From Tulasnella sp. 424 (lineage: Eukaryota > Basidiomycota > Agaricomycetes > Cantharellales > Tulasnellaceae), in NCBI GenBank assembly GCA_019633425.1, contig WSUB01000003.1, forward strand, positions 189,480 through 253,479: DNA of 64,000 bases, read 5' to 3'. Under the pieces are notes generated by a model. It was not told where the DNA came from. It saw only the letters and a list, made by a program, of their open reading frames with translations, and ran no database searches. Numbering within the stretch: the first letter of the stretch is position 1; each line of letters begins with the position of its first letter. The translations under genes were made by a program, and so were the position numbers. This document shows, one piece after another, positions 37,126 to 49,193 of the stretch.

Positions 37126-37726
37126 TGTTGCTGGTGGGAATCCTGGTCCGACAAGGGATCCTAGTATCGCGATCGGTGCCGGTTGTGGTCGAAATCCAAA
37201 GCCGGCAACAGGGCGCCGCTTGTTTGCGTTGTTCTACGATCTATGTTGGGTTTTGAGCATGGAAATTAAGCTCCCGGGCTCTCAAGCCAAGACCCTCGCA
37301 CTCATTTACGGACCGTGCACGATGCAGAGGCTGGACCCAGCACAAGAAGTAGCGCAATATAGATATACATCGATTGACCAGACACATGATCCACAAGAGA
37401 GGGCCATGTTCCGGCGATAGCCACTTGGCTACAGAAGCGAGAGAGAAATGAGAGAGGGAAAGGACAAAATGAGAATCACGCTAATACTACAGGGTTGATT
37501 CGTAGCGAGGAATAGGCATCGACGCTTGAACAGAATCATAAGAGAGATACGTCAAGGGGGGAGGGCTGGAAGACCGCGTTGATAAAGTTGGATTACGAGC
37601 AGGTGTTGTGCGCGTAGGTGACCGAGTAGGTGAGATACCACCGTGAATCCGGATAACAAGATCGTTGAGTGGAGTAATGAATGCCCGCCGACCAACCTCT
37701 CAAGCTGACTCCCAAACTATCCTGCT
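37126..37726. other. Intergenic: orc2 promoter and igo1 3' flank
   Basis: About 600 bp between two minus-strand genes. Nothing recognised. Confidence 0.45.
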
Positions 37727-38571
37727 TCATGCTTTGGTAGCTGCTTCTTCAGTAGTAGCCTCAGCAGGAGCAGCCTCAGCAGGAGCAGTTGTGGCAGTGG
37801 CGGTGGCCTCCTCTACTGGTGCAGCTTTCGTTTCCTCGGCTCCTGTGTCTGCCTCGATGGATTCAGCTGTAATACTCTCCCTGATGGGAGAGCTATGGGC
37901 CGGAGGGCTGTTCTGAGGTTGGGGTATATGCATATTGGTATTTGGGGGAGAGATTGAAAGGGGAGTGTCTTTGGGAACCGATCCAGGGGTACCGTCTTTG
38001 GGTGTGGTCGGGGTTGCCGGATGAGGGATGCTATGATGCACGATGCTGGCGGTGAGTAACCGAGAGCATCGCGAACAGATTAATAGTGGAGGCGGGGAAT
38101 AGAAAAAAAGAGAGCCCGTTGAACGAACACAGAAAGGGAACCGAGATGGAAAAAAACGAAGGGGGCCGAGCCCACTTACTTCTCCGGGCTGGGGATTGCA
38201 GTGCCGACTGCGTTCTGGGGTGTGACGCCAGCTTTAGACATGGCGTAATCACCTGAGTCGAAGTACTTGCGGTCCTGCGGAACCCGAAAGCCAAGCCAGA
38301 CAATGTTAAAACGACATGAGATCGTAATTGTGCGCAGAGGCGGAAGGCGCACCTTTTGGACTTTGCTCAGGACGTTCTTGTGGGTCGGCAGCTTGCCATA
38401 CAGCCTAAAGAGCTTCTGCTCCTCGGGGGTCAATTGCTGTAAAAATCCGATATGCGGTGGAGTATGTCAGTAGTTGGGCGTTGGGCAGGAGCTTTCGCGA
38501 GCGTCCCGAGCGGCGAGATTAGGATGGAGACTGACAGAGATGTCGACCTTCTTGCGCTGGAAAGGGTTCAT
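37727..38571 (-). CDS. igo1: Endosulfine/ARPP-19 family PP2A inhibitor (Igo1-like)
   Basis: Small regulator of PP2A-B55 phosphatase, activated when the Greatwall/Rim15 kinase phosphorylates the Ser of the FDSGDY motif. Exon 1 codes MNPFQRKKVDIS; after introns come QLTPEEQKLFRLYGKLPTHK, NVLSKVQK, then DRKYFDSGDYAMSKAG, with the diagnostic motif complete. The last exon joins in phase 2 (SPEN-IVHHSIPHPATPTTPKDG) and ends in a Pro/Ala/Thr/Glu-rich tail longer than in yeast Igo1. In yeast it promotes quiescence entry after nutrient limitation. The short exons and the donor GTAAGT at 38180 can confuse gene finders. Confidence 0.92.
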
Positions 38572-39456
38572 GATTAATGGGGGATCGAAAAGAGGGAGAG
38601 TGTGTGGTTTGAGGAGCGGATAAGGAGCCCTTGGGTGTTGACGGCGAGAACTGAAAGCGGACGGAGCAGAGGGGTGCAAGATGAGATGTTGAGAGGCTGA
38701 TGAGGGAGAAGAGAGAGGAAGAATCAAGTACTTGGAATGAGAGAGGTCAAAGTGAGGTTAGCTTATGTAAGGTGACAGACCCTTGCCCTCAGCGCGCGTG
38801 ACGCATTGTACTCCTACCGCCTCCCCCAGGAAACCCAAGCGTACGATGGGACAAAGCTTTCAGCAAGCAATATATGCACAGTGAATCACAAAAGTAGTTG
38901 TAGTTTGTCATATGACTTTGTTTATTGTTTTCCCCCCGCAAATCTGCTGCTCTCCGTCTCAATTGGAACCATTCTCTGATTCCATCCTGGAACAACCAAC
39001 TTAGTGCGTGAAGGGAAACCGCACTGTGGAGCAATTTCGCTCTTGCTTTCGGTGCTGTTTAGCGAACGCGAGCTTGCTCCACTCGGAGAACAGAATTCGA
39101 AGGCTGAGACTAGTCGGCGAAATCCACCGCCTTCACACTCGGTCTCGAGGCACCCTTGGAGCTCTCTCCTCAATTCCGCTCAAATACCCACCCTATACCC
39201 CCTTCAAATCTAGTGCAATTGAACACGTATGGGGACGAAGCGCGGGCTCCTCAAGTTCAGAATTCGGTGGATTCGCAATTCGAACTTCATCCCCGCCAAA
39301 ATCTAGGCGTCAGCAATCACGCGCTGAATGCTTCCGACTCCGAGCCGACTGCCGCATCGAATTGAAGTCAAGGGCTAGGGTTACATTCTGTCTCTGATAA
39401 ATACGCCTACGCCTAGGTCACAAAATGCACCACAAACATGAGATAGAAAGCGCATC
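38572..39456. other. Intergenic: igo1 promoter, erg24 3' flank
   Basis: About 890 bp between two minus-strand genes. Short frames on both strands (for example 39008-39397 +) resemble no known protein. Confidence 0.45.
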
Positions 39457-41263
39457 TTAATAGATGTATGGGAAGATCCGGTACGGCACCCTCTTCTTGT
39501 ATTCAAGCCAGTCATCGCCATACCTACGAAGCGTTCACGATATTGATCAGTGATCAGAATGTCTATCCAGAGACACAGCAACTCACTTTTCGTGGCAAGC
39601 CTCGTCGTCACGGCGTTGACGGTGGACCAAAAGGACCAAGAAATAGACCGGGTAAAAGTACGTGATCGGTGTGTTAAAGCCGGTTGGGAGACACCAAGAG
39701 AGCGCCATGATGAGGTCACCCCTATCACAATATCTTGGTTAGCCACGATGCAAGAGACTCGTTGGTAAGCATTGCTGCGCACATGTAATTAGGGTGCCTT
39801 GACCTTCCCCACCACCCGGAGGTAAGGAGCCTTGTTCCGCGCTTAGTTTCCATGAATGAAAGATCTAGAAATCCGTCGGCAAGACCCGTCAGCTTAGTCC
39901 GACGCCAGGCCGCGGCAACAACGTACTCTTTGGGTTTTGGCCGTTCCTGAAATCATTCTTCTCCATGTTGGCGGAGCGGAAGATATAGTATCCGATCATA
40001 TGGACGATGAAAACCCCAGCAACGCCAGCCCAACCAAGTTCGACGGGGTTGAAAGCCAAGTACCGCGCTTGAAGTGAATAGGTCATGGGGAGCCAGCAAA
40101 GATCGCCAAAGCTGAGCATGAGGCCAAATCCATCCGTCACAACGTCCATGGTGCTCAACACAGCAGGCTAAAAGTCAAAGATCCCCAAAGTCAGTTTCGT
40201 TTACAACCGTCGTGAAGCCAGCTTTGGACCGAGACCTACCTCGTTGTAAATAGCATCCAACACGTAAAGCCCTTGGAAGCCGAGGACAAGCATCATGGAA
40301 TCCGTGATCTTGCCACCATTTCGAACGGCTTGCTCGCAAGCGCAGCTAATATTGATAAGAACCCAGCCGATGAGACCAGGACGCAATTCGAAGAACACCT
40401 TCAAGTCGAAGTTGCCGATGGTAGGGTTGAGTTCGCGTCCGAGCCAGAACTGCAAAGGAGCAGGCGACCGTTAATTTAGGAACAGAGAGGACACCGCACC
40501 CCCCCAGGCGGCACTTACATCGTGGATGTGATAGCCAGAGTTAGCCGCCAAAGCGAGGACCTTGGGATGACCGTAGAACGACCAGATGTAGAGCAGGATG
40601 GATTGGACATAGGACCAGACGAACGTAGCGGTGATGAGTCCGAGGTAATGTTCATAGATGAAGGTGAAGGTTTGAGGTCCGTTATTGTAGATCATACCGC
40701 CGACGAGTCCAAGTGTCATAAACAGGGCGCCAAGGGCTAGCAATGACAGAAATGCAAGTCAGGATACCATAGATACAGGAAGGCGCCAAAAGGCTCGAAA
40801 CTCAAGGGGCGCTCACCGTTGATTTTGTACTTCCTCTTTGTTCCATCTCTGAGCTGCAATCCTTCAACCCAGTCTCCAGGAAGTATCGCCCAAAGAACAA
40901 CCAGGTACACGAGCCATCCAGTGAGCGCTGTGAACGCCTTGGTGTCCCAAAGGCTCTTCCATCCATCCAAACTCGACAGCTCGTGAACCCGTAGCAACAC
41001 CACATCCCATAATTTTGGCGGGCATCCTCCTGCTTCTTCGGAGCACGTGAAGTAGAGTCCGTATGGTACAAGAGGCACAGTTAGAGTGAGGATCGTGGTG
41101 CCTATGGGGATATTTTGGAGAGAGGTGGGGGATTAGCCTTTTGGTCTGGGTTACAACGCGCCTCGCTAAACGAACCTGGAACGCCAAAAAACTCGAGTTT
41201 CTGGCTCCGTGGATTGAGTTCAGAAGATTCTTTCTTCGCTTTTGTCAGCTCCGTCGACGTCAT
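39457..41263 (-). CDS. erg24: Delta(14)-sterol reductase (ergosterol biosynthesis)
   Basis: ER membrane enzyme that reduces the C14 double bond after lanosterol 14-demethylation, using NADPH; the target of morpholine fungicides. It starts MTSTELTKAKKESSELNPRS, then FFGVPGT. Conserved family blocks include FWLGRELNPTIGNFDLKVFF, ELRPGLIGWVLINIS, LDAIYNE, DGFGLMLSFGDLCWLPMTYS, GYYIFRSANMEKNDFR and the C-terminal RHPNYMGDLIMALSWCLPTG with HEKYGDDWLEYKKRVPYRIFPYIY. Multiple membrane helices and about seven introns. Sterol-responsive control is common for the family, but I cannot point to a specific site. Confidence 0.95.
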
Positions 41264-43142
41264 TTTGAAGGAGGTCGGAGAGGGAGAGAAGAGAGGAACA
41301 GGTTGCGAGACAGGTGCTTGCAGAGTGACGGGTCGGGGTGTTGCTCCTTTTCAACGAAAACAAACAAGAGACGGAGATCACGGCAAAAGCTTCCCAGGAT
41401 GCCGTAGATCGTACCACTCGAACTGCGCGCGCCATTTAAAAAAGCTCTCACCAACGATATATATCAGACCATAATGAAGTGAGACCGATGATCTTATTAA
41501 TTTGCAGCACATAAGTGGTTCGATGATCGTGTCTTGGAGGTCCTTGGCTACGCGTCGGCGGGATCGCCAGACCCGGTCTTGCGCCATTTTCCATCGCGAC
41601 TTGAAAAGCGCAGTGCGGATTATAACGACCGCGTCCCGTTTGACACAGTGCTCTCCACGCTCTGAGGCTAGGTGTGTGAGTCGCAGAGGCAATTTCGCGT
41701 TTACCGACTTTTGCCGCCATCTGCCTGGGCAGGGTGACCGCAACGGAAAATATAAACCGTACGACAAGGAGGCCTGGATCAAGCTTCAGCTTTGTTTCCG
41801 TTGAGTTCCGATCACATGCCGACGTAGATTGCACCGTTCGCGACAAGGAATGAAAGCGTCGACGCGTTCTGAGACGAGCACCGGGATAGGTTGTAGCAGC
41901 AAGCAGGAACCCGGATTGACCTTCAACCCTGTCCGTCCCGAAAAATTGACGCTGAGACGGCTTACTACAGACGCGGAGGTTGCGAGCCTTGAGGGCGCTT
42001 GTACTTGTGGTCGTAATATTATCTCGCGGGCCCGCCTGTCTATCCCGCGGCCTTGTGTGACCTTGGGCCACATATATATCCTCCAACTAGTAGTTGGCTA
42101 CAGCCACCCAATCTTCTTCTCCTTATCGTCGTGTTGATTTCTCCTTTCAATTGTCTCCAATCTTTCAGGTCGTTCTCTATGCTCTTGCCACACCATTTCC
42201 CTACTTGACGATCTCCAACCCCCCGCGTTATTCCTGGTTTCAGTGCAAGTAGCCCTAAGACCTCCTCGCCTTGTAACCTCTCCATGTTGCCGCAGTTGGG
42301 TGGGACCCACCCTTTTCAACGCATCATTGTTACTCTTTGGATCCTGTTATCCACTCCTATTACCTGGCTGCACGCATAACAGGGGCTCCTTCCTGAGATT
42401 TTACTCAACAGGAATATACCATATTCTGTAAGTCAAAGGACCTAAACCCATTGGATACCACGCAGACCCGACTTCGGTGATGTGGTTACGGGCATTGGGA
42501 ATCCCGATTCCTGTACAGAGTGGCACATAAATCGAGGAAGCTAGGAGTTTAGCCTCTGCTCTGATATTTTCTCAATACGAAGGTATGGAACTGTCCCGAC
42601 AGTCGGTCATAAGGACGTGCTTGCAGGTGCTTGAAGGTTTGGGAGGGAACACGTCTCTCTGGCCCCAGGGCGCAGACTATATATCTTACCTAATTCCTCT
42701 GACGCCGAAATTGTTTTAGTCAGCACCATCAGCATGTTGCCCTGACCAGGCACCAGCGTTTTGTCAGGGTCTGCCACGTAACAAAATAACACCAAGCCCA
42801 AGGAAAGTGGAGGGAGGTGGAGGGATGTGGAGGTTTCGCCCTAGCCTTCTCGATCCGGTTCGACATCACGTACCGTGTACCACGTAATGCTACCTCTCAA
42901 GCCCATATTTGGCAAAAGAACAGGAACCTCCAGCTGGTAGCTTGCGTACGCTGGCGCTGCGGCATAGCAGATCTGGAATGCAACCTATCCTCTCGAGAGC
43001 TCTGAGAGGTTCGACCGCGTATATTTAAAGAGACCTCTTGAATGCCATACAGATTCATCATTCTCTAGCTCCCTCCAATCTTTTTCCCGACCAGCTTGAC
43101 CTACAAAAAGTCCTCATCGTCGCTTAAAGAAACAGCATAGCA
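41264..43142. other. Intergenic: erg24 promoter and first SDR upstream region
   Basis: 1.9 kb without a convincing gene; the 212-codon minus-strand frame at 41448-42086 was rejected. From about 42268 the DNA belongs to unit 1 of the SDR tandem duplication and repeats at about 44932. Confidence 0.5.
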
Positions 43143-44790
43143 ATGTCCGCCCCGCGACTCACCGAAGTCTTTCCACCAAAGCCTAAGTTCAACCCGGAAC
43201 GTGATATACCAGACTTGTCTGGTAAAGTGATCATTGTTACTGGTACGCCGGGGTTGGAGTTGTACCCTTCATTCCCGGGACTTCTGTTGATCTGATACGT
43301 GGTTCCACCAGGTGGTAACACTGGGATCGGCAAGCAAACTATCCTGGTAGGATATTCCTTCCATTTCCTATTCCTTAAATGTGTTGCGGTTACTCAAGCG
43401 GACCATTACTTTAGGTCCTGTTATCGAAAAACGCAAAAGTGTACATGGCGGCTCGGTCCAAAGCAAAAGCGGAAGCTGCCATCGCTGAGGTTCGTAGATA
43501 CCCATGGAGTCCCATTCCGGGAAACCGATGTGCTATTAGCTCCATCTAACCTTGCTGCGCACGCGCTGGCTTTAATAGCTGAAGAGCATAACTGGGAAGG
43601 AAGCTATATTCCTCCAGCTGGACCTTGCCAGCCTGGATTCAGTTACAAAAGCTGCGAATGAGTTCATGAGGTATAAATTTAATTCTTACACCCACCATGC
43701 ATTGAGGTTGCTGACTTCATTCTTCTGCACCGTTTCGTCCTCAGAGAAGAGTCAGCCCTGCACATTCTTTTCAACAACGGGTACGTTACCGGTCGCTCTC
43801 CTAGTACTCCATTTTTATTAATGCACGTGTAAATCTGCGATGGGTACTGCAGAGGGGTTATGATGCCACCAATCGATCAACTGACATCCGGTAAGCCGCT
43901 TCCGTTCGCCCCGGGGCTACAAGTTCGTTTATTAAGCTTGAATCGCTGACTTCCTGCTTCTGTTATCTAGATGGATACGACATCCAATTCGGTACAAATG
44001 TCTTGGGTCATGCTCACTTTACCTTGTGTCTCCTCCCCGTTCTCCTCAACGGAGCCAAATCAAGCCCGGATGGAAAAGCTCGAGTCATCAATACAGCTTC
44101 CAATGCTGCGGATATGATCAACAAGATCGACTTTGATACTGTTCGTGATGGCCCGAAGCGTAAGAAATTGGGGAGGATAGATCTTTACAGCCAGAGTAAA
44201 CTGGTGAGTGACGATAGACCTGGTGCCGTCCGTGGGCGGAACCGCAGACTAATAATATTATCTTGGACCCCCAGGGAAACGTGATATTTTCCAATGAACT
44301 CGCTAAGCGATATGCTAGCGAAGGAATTATATCGCATTCCCTCAATCCAGGTCAGTGACTATGTCGAAACCGGCCGTCCCTTTCACCATTCTGACTGCTA
44401 GATGGTAGGAGCCATCAGGACCGACCTTCAGCGGCACGCTCCAGGTATTCTTGTCAGGCTATTTGTAAGCTCCCCCCTCCTTTTCCCCAATCCTCGATTT
44501 GTTTCGACTTACGTGTAATCGCCGCTCAGGGCTGGATGCTGCATCCTGTCGAATTCGGCGCTCTTACCCAACTCTGGGCGGGAACTTCTCCCGAGATGAT
44601 CAACACGAACGGAGGTTACCTTTGGCCGTGGGCTCGAGTGGGAACGATGCCCAAAGGTGCATTGAATCCAGATGTTGGCCCCAAATTGTGGGACTGGATC
44701 GAAGAGCAACGGAAAGGACAGCTATGAGTGCTGCGGTTTGGCGATGGATCGATGGATCGATGATACGCTTTTATTATAGTTCTTAATCTT
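42268..44790 (+). repeat. SDR tandem duplication, unit 1
   Basis: About 2.5 kb including the promoter region, the dehydrogenase and its short 3' flank. The second unit lies at about 44932-47340. Upstream identity is visible in blocks such as the accgtgtaccacgtaat segment and aatataccatattct. Ends estimated by eye. Confidence 0.8.
43143..44727 (+). CDS. Short-chain dehydrogenase/reductase, tandem copy 1
   Basis: NAD(P)-dependent Rossmann-fold oxidoreductase of the retinol-dehydrogenase/WWOX-like type. The frame starts [20 protein letters not shown]. The cofactor motif is [14 protein letters not shown] (TGxxxGIG), then [23 protein letters not shown] (the NNAG position), NTASNAAD with the catalytic Ser, and the catalytic YSQSKL (YxxxK). 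The C-terminal part contains [18 protein letters not shown] and [12 protein letters not shown]. About ten short exons; the frame closes across all of them. Substrate unknown. It shares intron positions with copy 2. Confidence 0.86.
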
Positions 44791-45683
44791 TTAATCGGCT
44801 AGGGCGTCCGTTGTATTCGTATTCATGAGTGTAATTCGGGACAGGGCGACGCTTAATCACAAAAGTCAAGCAATTCATATGACTGTGCGTCTTAGTTCAG
44901 CTTGCAACATAGCTTGGTATACTGCCCATTCACCTTGTACCCCTTTCACGTTGTCACCGTGGCGCCGGAGCTCGCACCCTTTTCAGCGCTTCATAGTTAC
45001 TCTTTCCTATGACCTGTTGGCCCTTCTTATTACCTGCCTGTGCGCAAAATAGGAGCTCTTTTCCGAAACGTCATCCAGCAGTAATATACCATATTCTATG
45101 AGTTAAAGAACCTCACCCTCCTAGAATGCTGAGAGTTGACCTCTACTCTGATATTGTTCGATACTAACCTCTGACGGTCAGTACACTGGCAGCTAGTTGG
45201 AAGGATGCCCTTGCGGGTGCTCGAAGGTTTGAAGGGAAAAGATCTCTCTGGCCCCGCCGACTAGCTTACCAATGCCTCTGACGAGATTGCTTTTGTCAGC
45301 GACGATATTTCCCTGGCTCTGGTCATGGTTTGTCTGGGTTTGCCACGTAGCAAAACAGCGCCAAGCCCAAGAAAGTGGAGGGTACTCCCTAGCCTCCTCG
45401 CTCTGGGATCAACATCACGCACTGTGTACCACGTAATACCGCCTCTTAGGCCTAGATGGGGCAAAGGGACGCGAACATCCAGCCGGGAGCTTGCGTACGC
45501 TGGCGCCGCGGCATCGCAGAACTGGAATGCAAACTTTCGTCTATGAAAGCTTCGGCTCGCGCGTATATCTAGACAGACCTCTCGTACGTCACCCAGATTC
45601 ATTATCCTCCAGCTCCCTCCATTCTTTCCGACCATCTTAACGTCTAAATAAGTCTTCATCGTCGCTCGAAAGACGACGTAGCA
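44728..45683. other. Spacer between SDR copies
   Basis: 3' flank of copy 1, then from about 44932 the upstream region of copy 2, which repeats the copy-1 upstream sequence. No separate gene seen. Confidence 0.5.
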
Positions 45684-47340
45684 ATGGCCATCCTCTCCGA
45701 AACGTTTCCACCAAAACCTACGTTCGATCCGGAACGTGATATACAAGACTTGTCTGGTAAAGTGATCATCGTAACCGGTACGCAATGGTCAACGTTGTAC
45801 TCCTCATTTCCTGGACTCCTGTTAATCTGACTCGGGGTTGCGCCAGGTGGTAACACTGGAATCGGCAAACAGACCATTCAGGTAGGATATTCCTTCCATT
45901 TACGATTCTTTAAATATTGCGCGGTTGCTCAAGTGGGCCATCCTTCAGGTCTTGTTGTCGAAGAATGCAAAGGTGTACATGGCCGCTCGGTCCAAGGAAA
46001 AAGCGGAAGCTACCATCGCTGAGGTTCGTAAACACCTTATGGAGTCGTATTCAGAAGCCCGACTATGGTTTTAGCACCATTTAACCTCGCTCTGCCCTCG
46101 CTGGCTCTATTAGCTCAAGAGCGTAACTGGAAAGGAAGCTATATTCCTCCAGCTGGACCTTGCCAACCTGGATTCGATTACAAAGGCTGCGAATGAGTTC
46201 ATGAGGTATCTATTTAATTTAAGCATCATTTATATCCACCATGCATCGCGGATGCTTAATTTATCCTTCCGTCCCGTTTCGCCCTCAGGGAAGAACCAGC
46301 CTTGCATATTCTTTTCAACAACGGGTACGTCACCCTTCCTAGCACTATATCTCTACTCACGCGTGCATAAAACTGTGATGCTTCCTACAGAGGGGTTATG
46401 ATTCCACCAGTCGATCAACTAACATCCGGTAAGCTGCTTCCCTTCGCCCAGGCGCGACAAGTTCGTCTACCAGCGTGAGTCGTTGACTTCCTGCTTCTGT
46501 CATCTAGACGGATACGACCTCCAATTCGGTACAAACGTCTTGGGTCACGCCCACTTCACCTTGTGTCTCCTCCCCGTTCTCCTGAAAGGAGCCAAATCAA
46601 GCTCAGATGGGAAAGCTCGTGTCGTCAATACAGCGTCCAATGCCGCGGATCTGATCAGCAAGATCGACTTTGATACTTTTCGAGATGGCCCGGAGCGTCA
46701 GAAAATGGGGAGGATAGATCTGTACAACCAGAGTAAATTGGTTAGTGAAGATATATATATGATACCGTCCGTCGACAGTCCCCCAGACTAACAGGACTAT
46801 CTTGGACGACCAGGGTAACGTGATCTTTTCCAACGAGCTCGCTAAGCGATATGCTAGCGAAGGGATTATCTCACATTCCCTCAACCCAGGTCAGTGACTA
46901 TGTCGAAACCGGTCGTCCCTTTCGCCATCCTGACCGCTGAATGTAATAACTAGGGGCTATCAGCACCGATCTTCAGCGACATGCTCCTGGCCTTCTTGTC
47001 CGGCTGCTTGTAAGCTCCTCCCTCCTTTTTTTCCATTGCTTGGTTTGTTTCAACTTACGTATACTCCCTGCTCAGGGCTGGATGCAACATCCCGTCGAAT
47101 TCGGCGCCCTTACCCAACTCTGGGTAGGAACTTCGCATGAGATTATTAACACGAACGGAGGTTACTTCATCCCGTGGGCCCGAGTGGGAACGATGCCCAA
47201 AGGTGCATTGAATCCAGATGTTGGCCCAAAACTGTGGGATTGGATCGAGGAGCAACGGAAAGCACATCTATGAGTGTTGCAGGCGGCTGTGTGGCGATGT
47301 TTCGATGATAGGTTTTCATCATAGATAGATTTTCCTCTTT
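44932..47340 (+). repeat. SDR tandem duplication, unit 2
   Basis: Second unit of the duplication, head-to-tail with unit 1, carrying the promoter region and the second dehydrogenase. Confidence 0.8.
45684..47273 (+). CDS. Short-chain dehydrogenase/reductase, tandem copy 2
   Basis: Paralogue of 43143-44727 with the same intron layout. It starts MAILSETFPPKPTFDPER, with cofactor motif [46 protein letters not shown], catalytic YNQSKL and [17 protein letters not shown]; it ends WIEEQRKAHL. All SDR catalytic residues are retained, so both copies look functional. Differences are concentrated at the N-terminus. Substrate unknown. Confidence 0.86.
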
Positions 47341-48105
47341 CAATCGATCATATGCATCCCGGTTGCGATCTTACGATGAGCATGAAGAAGCGACTGCTAT
47401 GCACCAAAACGGGGGTGTAGATCGAGAATCAGATAACTTCCGAGGCGCAGTAACTAGTGCATCTAAGTAATCCTGGTGTACCCCATTGCTGCATGCACGC
47501 CAGGAATGCGCGGCATGGCCGAGAAGCGATTTGGATTATGAATCATTCACTCACAGTTTCTGCACGCATTATGATGTCTTCTGTGGGCCTGCAGAATTCC
47601 TTATCAAGCAAGGTCTAAATAAGGGCTCACTTTGGTCGGTCTAGCCCGGAGCCCGAGAGACGTGCGTGGACACTTGGGACGGATGTTACTTCATTCCATG
47701 GGCTCGAGTATGTTCACACGTGCATAGGATACAGAAGCGGGAACGAAGTTGAGGGACTGGGTAGAGGGGCAGAGGAAAGGTCATTTTTGACCGCTCAAGT
47801 TGGTGTTACACGAATATCGCGATCTCGATGGGGTATACATACACATCGCATAACATATCTTGCTGCCATTTTTAGTCGACTATAATATGCGACGTCTCCT
47901 CTTCCGTCAGGTAGTTCGCGTCTATGCGACGCTTGAACAGTATTTATTTTTTTGGGGGTATGAAATGGGGGTATCGACATCACCGCTTACAAAGGGGAAT
48001 CAAAGACGAAACGTGATGCATCAAGCGTCAAGCTCGACGATCGTATTACAAGGCACACGGGTGAGGAACTGGTGGTGTTTGGAGGCGACCGTGTAGGGAT
48101 TTGCC
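47274..48105. other. Intergenic with SDR remnant
   Basis: 3' flank of SDR copy 2, a decayed SDR C-terminal fragment near 47670-47790, then the 3' flank of the CAP gene. Confidence 0.5.
47670..47790 (+). pseudogene. Remnant of a third SDR copy (C-terminal end only)
   Basis: The segment aligns with the last exon of SDR copy 2: the part coding GGYFIPWAR is recognisable (GATGTTACTTCATTCCATGG...), and so is the end, ACTGGGTAGAGGGGCAGAGG against the copy-2 WIEEQRK region, followed by TGA. The middle is deleted and the frame shifted. It has no upstream exons and is probably the residue of an older duplication. Confidence 0.7.
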
Positions 48106-49193
48106 TTACAGAACGTTCTCGCTATAAAGGCACGGGCAAGCCGTCGAGTGAGTTTTTCGGTTCGCTTACCGAGTTTACTGGAAAGTAACACTTACGCGAA
48201 TTGACCGATCACGTTTCCGGCGGGGAAGTACTCGCAAACGAAATATTTAGCAGTGCCCTAGATTAAGCCGTTAGTTAAGGAGGGTGAGACGTATCGAGAG
48301 CGGATTAAACATACGTAGGATGCGTCGAAGATTCCACTGCAAGCAGGGGCAAGAGCACATCCGACCTGTTTAGTACCCTTCCAGACAACTTGAGTGTAAT
48401 GAGAGGGCACGGGGTTGCTTGAAGAATAATCCTCTGAAGAAGAAGAGTCAGCGAATTCGGTAGGGCGAAAGTGACACAAAGCGCAGGAACACTCACTGAT
48501 CTCATCCGTCCAGCTCTTCATCGCAGCCGAGACATCGTACGCACTTCCAGTACCGGCAGCGAGGTTCTCGCCATAAGGACCGAGGCTGCCGCCGCTGTGC
48601 TGGAAGACGCACTTATCGGCCCAGCCCTTGGCTGCAGCAGCGAGATCGTTTGACCACGTAAGAGCAGCAGCACCGTGCTCGGATCGAATGGAGTTGTGGA
48701 GAGAAAGGAAAGTAGCTTGTTGGCTGTCAGTAAGACCGTCATCGGACGAGCTGCTCGAGCCCGAGGACGCCGGCGTAGTAGTAGCTGCTTTGGGCGTTGT
48801 CGTCGCCTTGGTGGTAGTTCGCTGCGTGGTGGTGGGTCGCGCCCTAGTAGTAGTGACGGCTGCCGGTGTCGTTGTAGTCGTCTTTACTTCAGCAACCGTG
48901 TCTTGAGCAGCCTCCTCAGAATTGGCAGTGGGGGTGGCCTGAGCGCTGGAAGCGCTGGAAGACTTTCCTCGGTGTCTCGCGGCGCAATGAGCTGCCTTCC
49001 CCGGACCGGCCCTCTTCGCTTTCATGGAAAGTGCTCGGTAATAATCCAGGCCGGCTTCGACCGGAGCGGGGACGGGATTCGCATTAGCGAGCCTCTTCAC
49101 GACTCCACGATGAGGAGCAGTGGAAAAGAGGAGGGCATTGAGTGGCGCGGCAATAGCGAGCGCAGCCAAAGCGGTGAAGCGAATAGCGACCAT
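48106..49193 (-). CDS. Secreted CAP/PR-1-like (SCP/TAPS) protein
   Basis: The N-terminal signal peptide (MVAIRFTALAALAIAAPLNA) and a possible KR processing site (GVVKRLANA) are followed by a Thr/Ser-rich linker and a CAP domain: SLHNSIRSEHGAAALTWSND, CVFQHSGGSLGPYGENLAAG, SHYTQVVWKGTKQVGCAL, FVCEYFPAGNVIGQF. The His and Glu of the CAP cavity are present (LHNSIRSEHG, GENLA, HYTQVVW). The last exon is short: intron after GQF, then AENVL and stop at 48106. Fungal CAP proteins export sterols and some act in development or host interaction; the role here is not known. Confidence 0.93.

Noticed and set aside
36551..37420. 289-codon plus-strand frame opposite orc2
   Set aside because: Shadow of the conserved, intronless ORC2 frame; composition mirrors the orc2 low-complexity N-terminus.
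41448..42086. 212-codon minus-strand frame upstream of erg24
   Set aside because: No recognisable domain, arginine-rich composition and no duplicate or support in flanking sequence. It could be a chance frame in a GC-balanced region.
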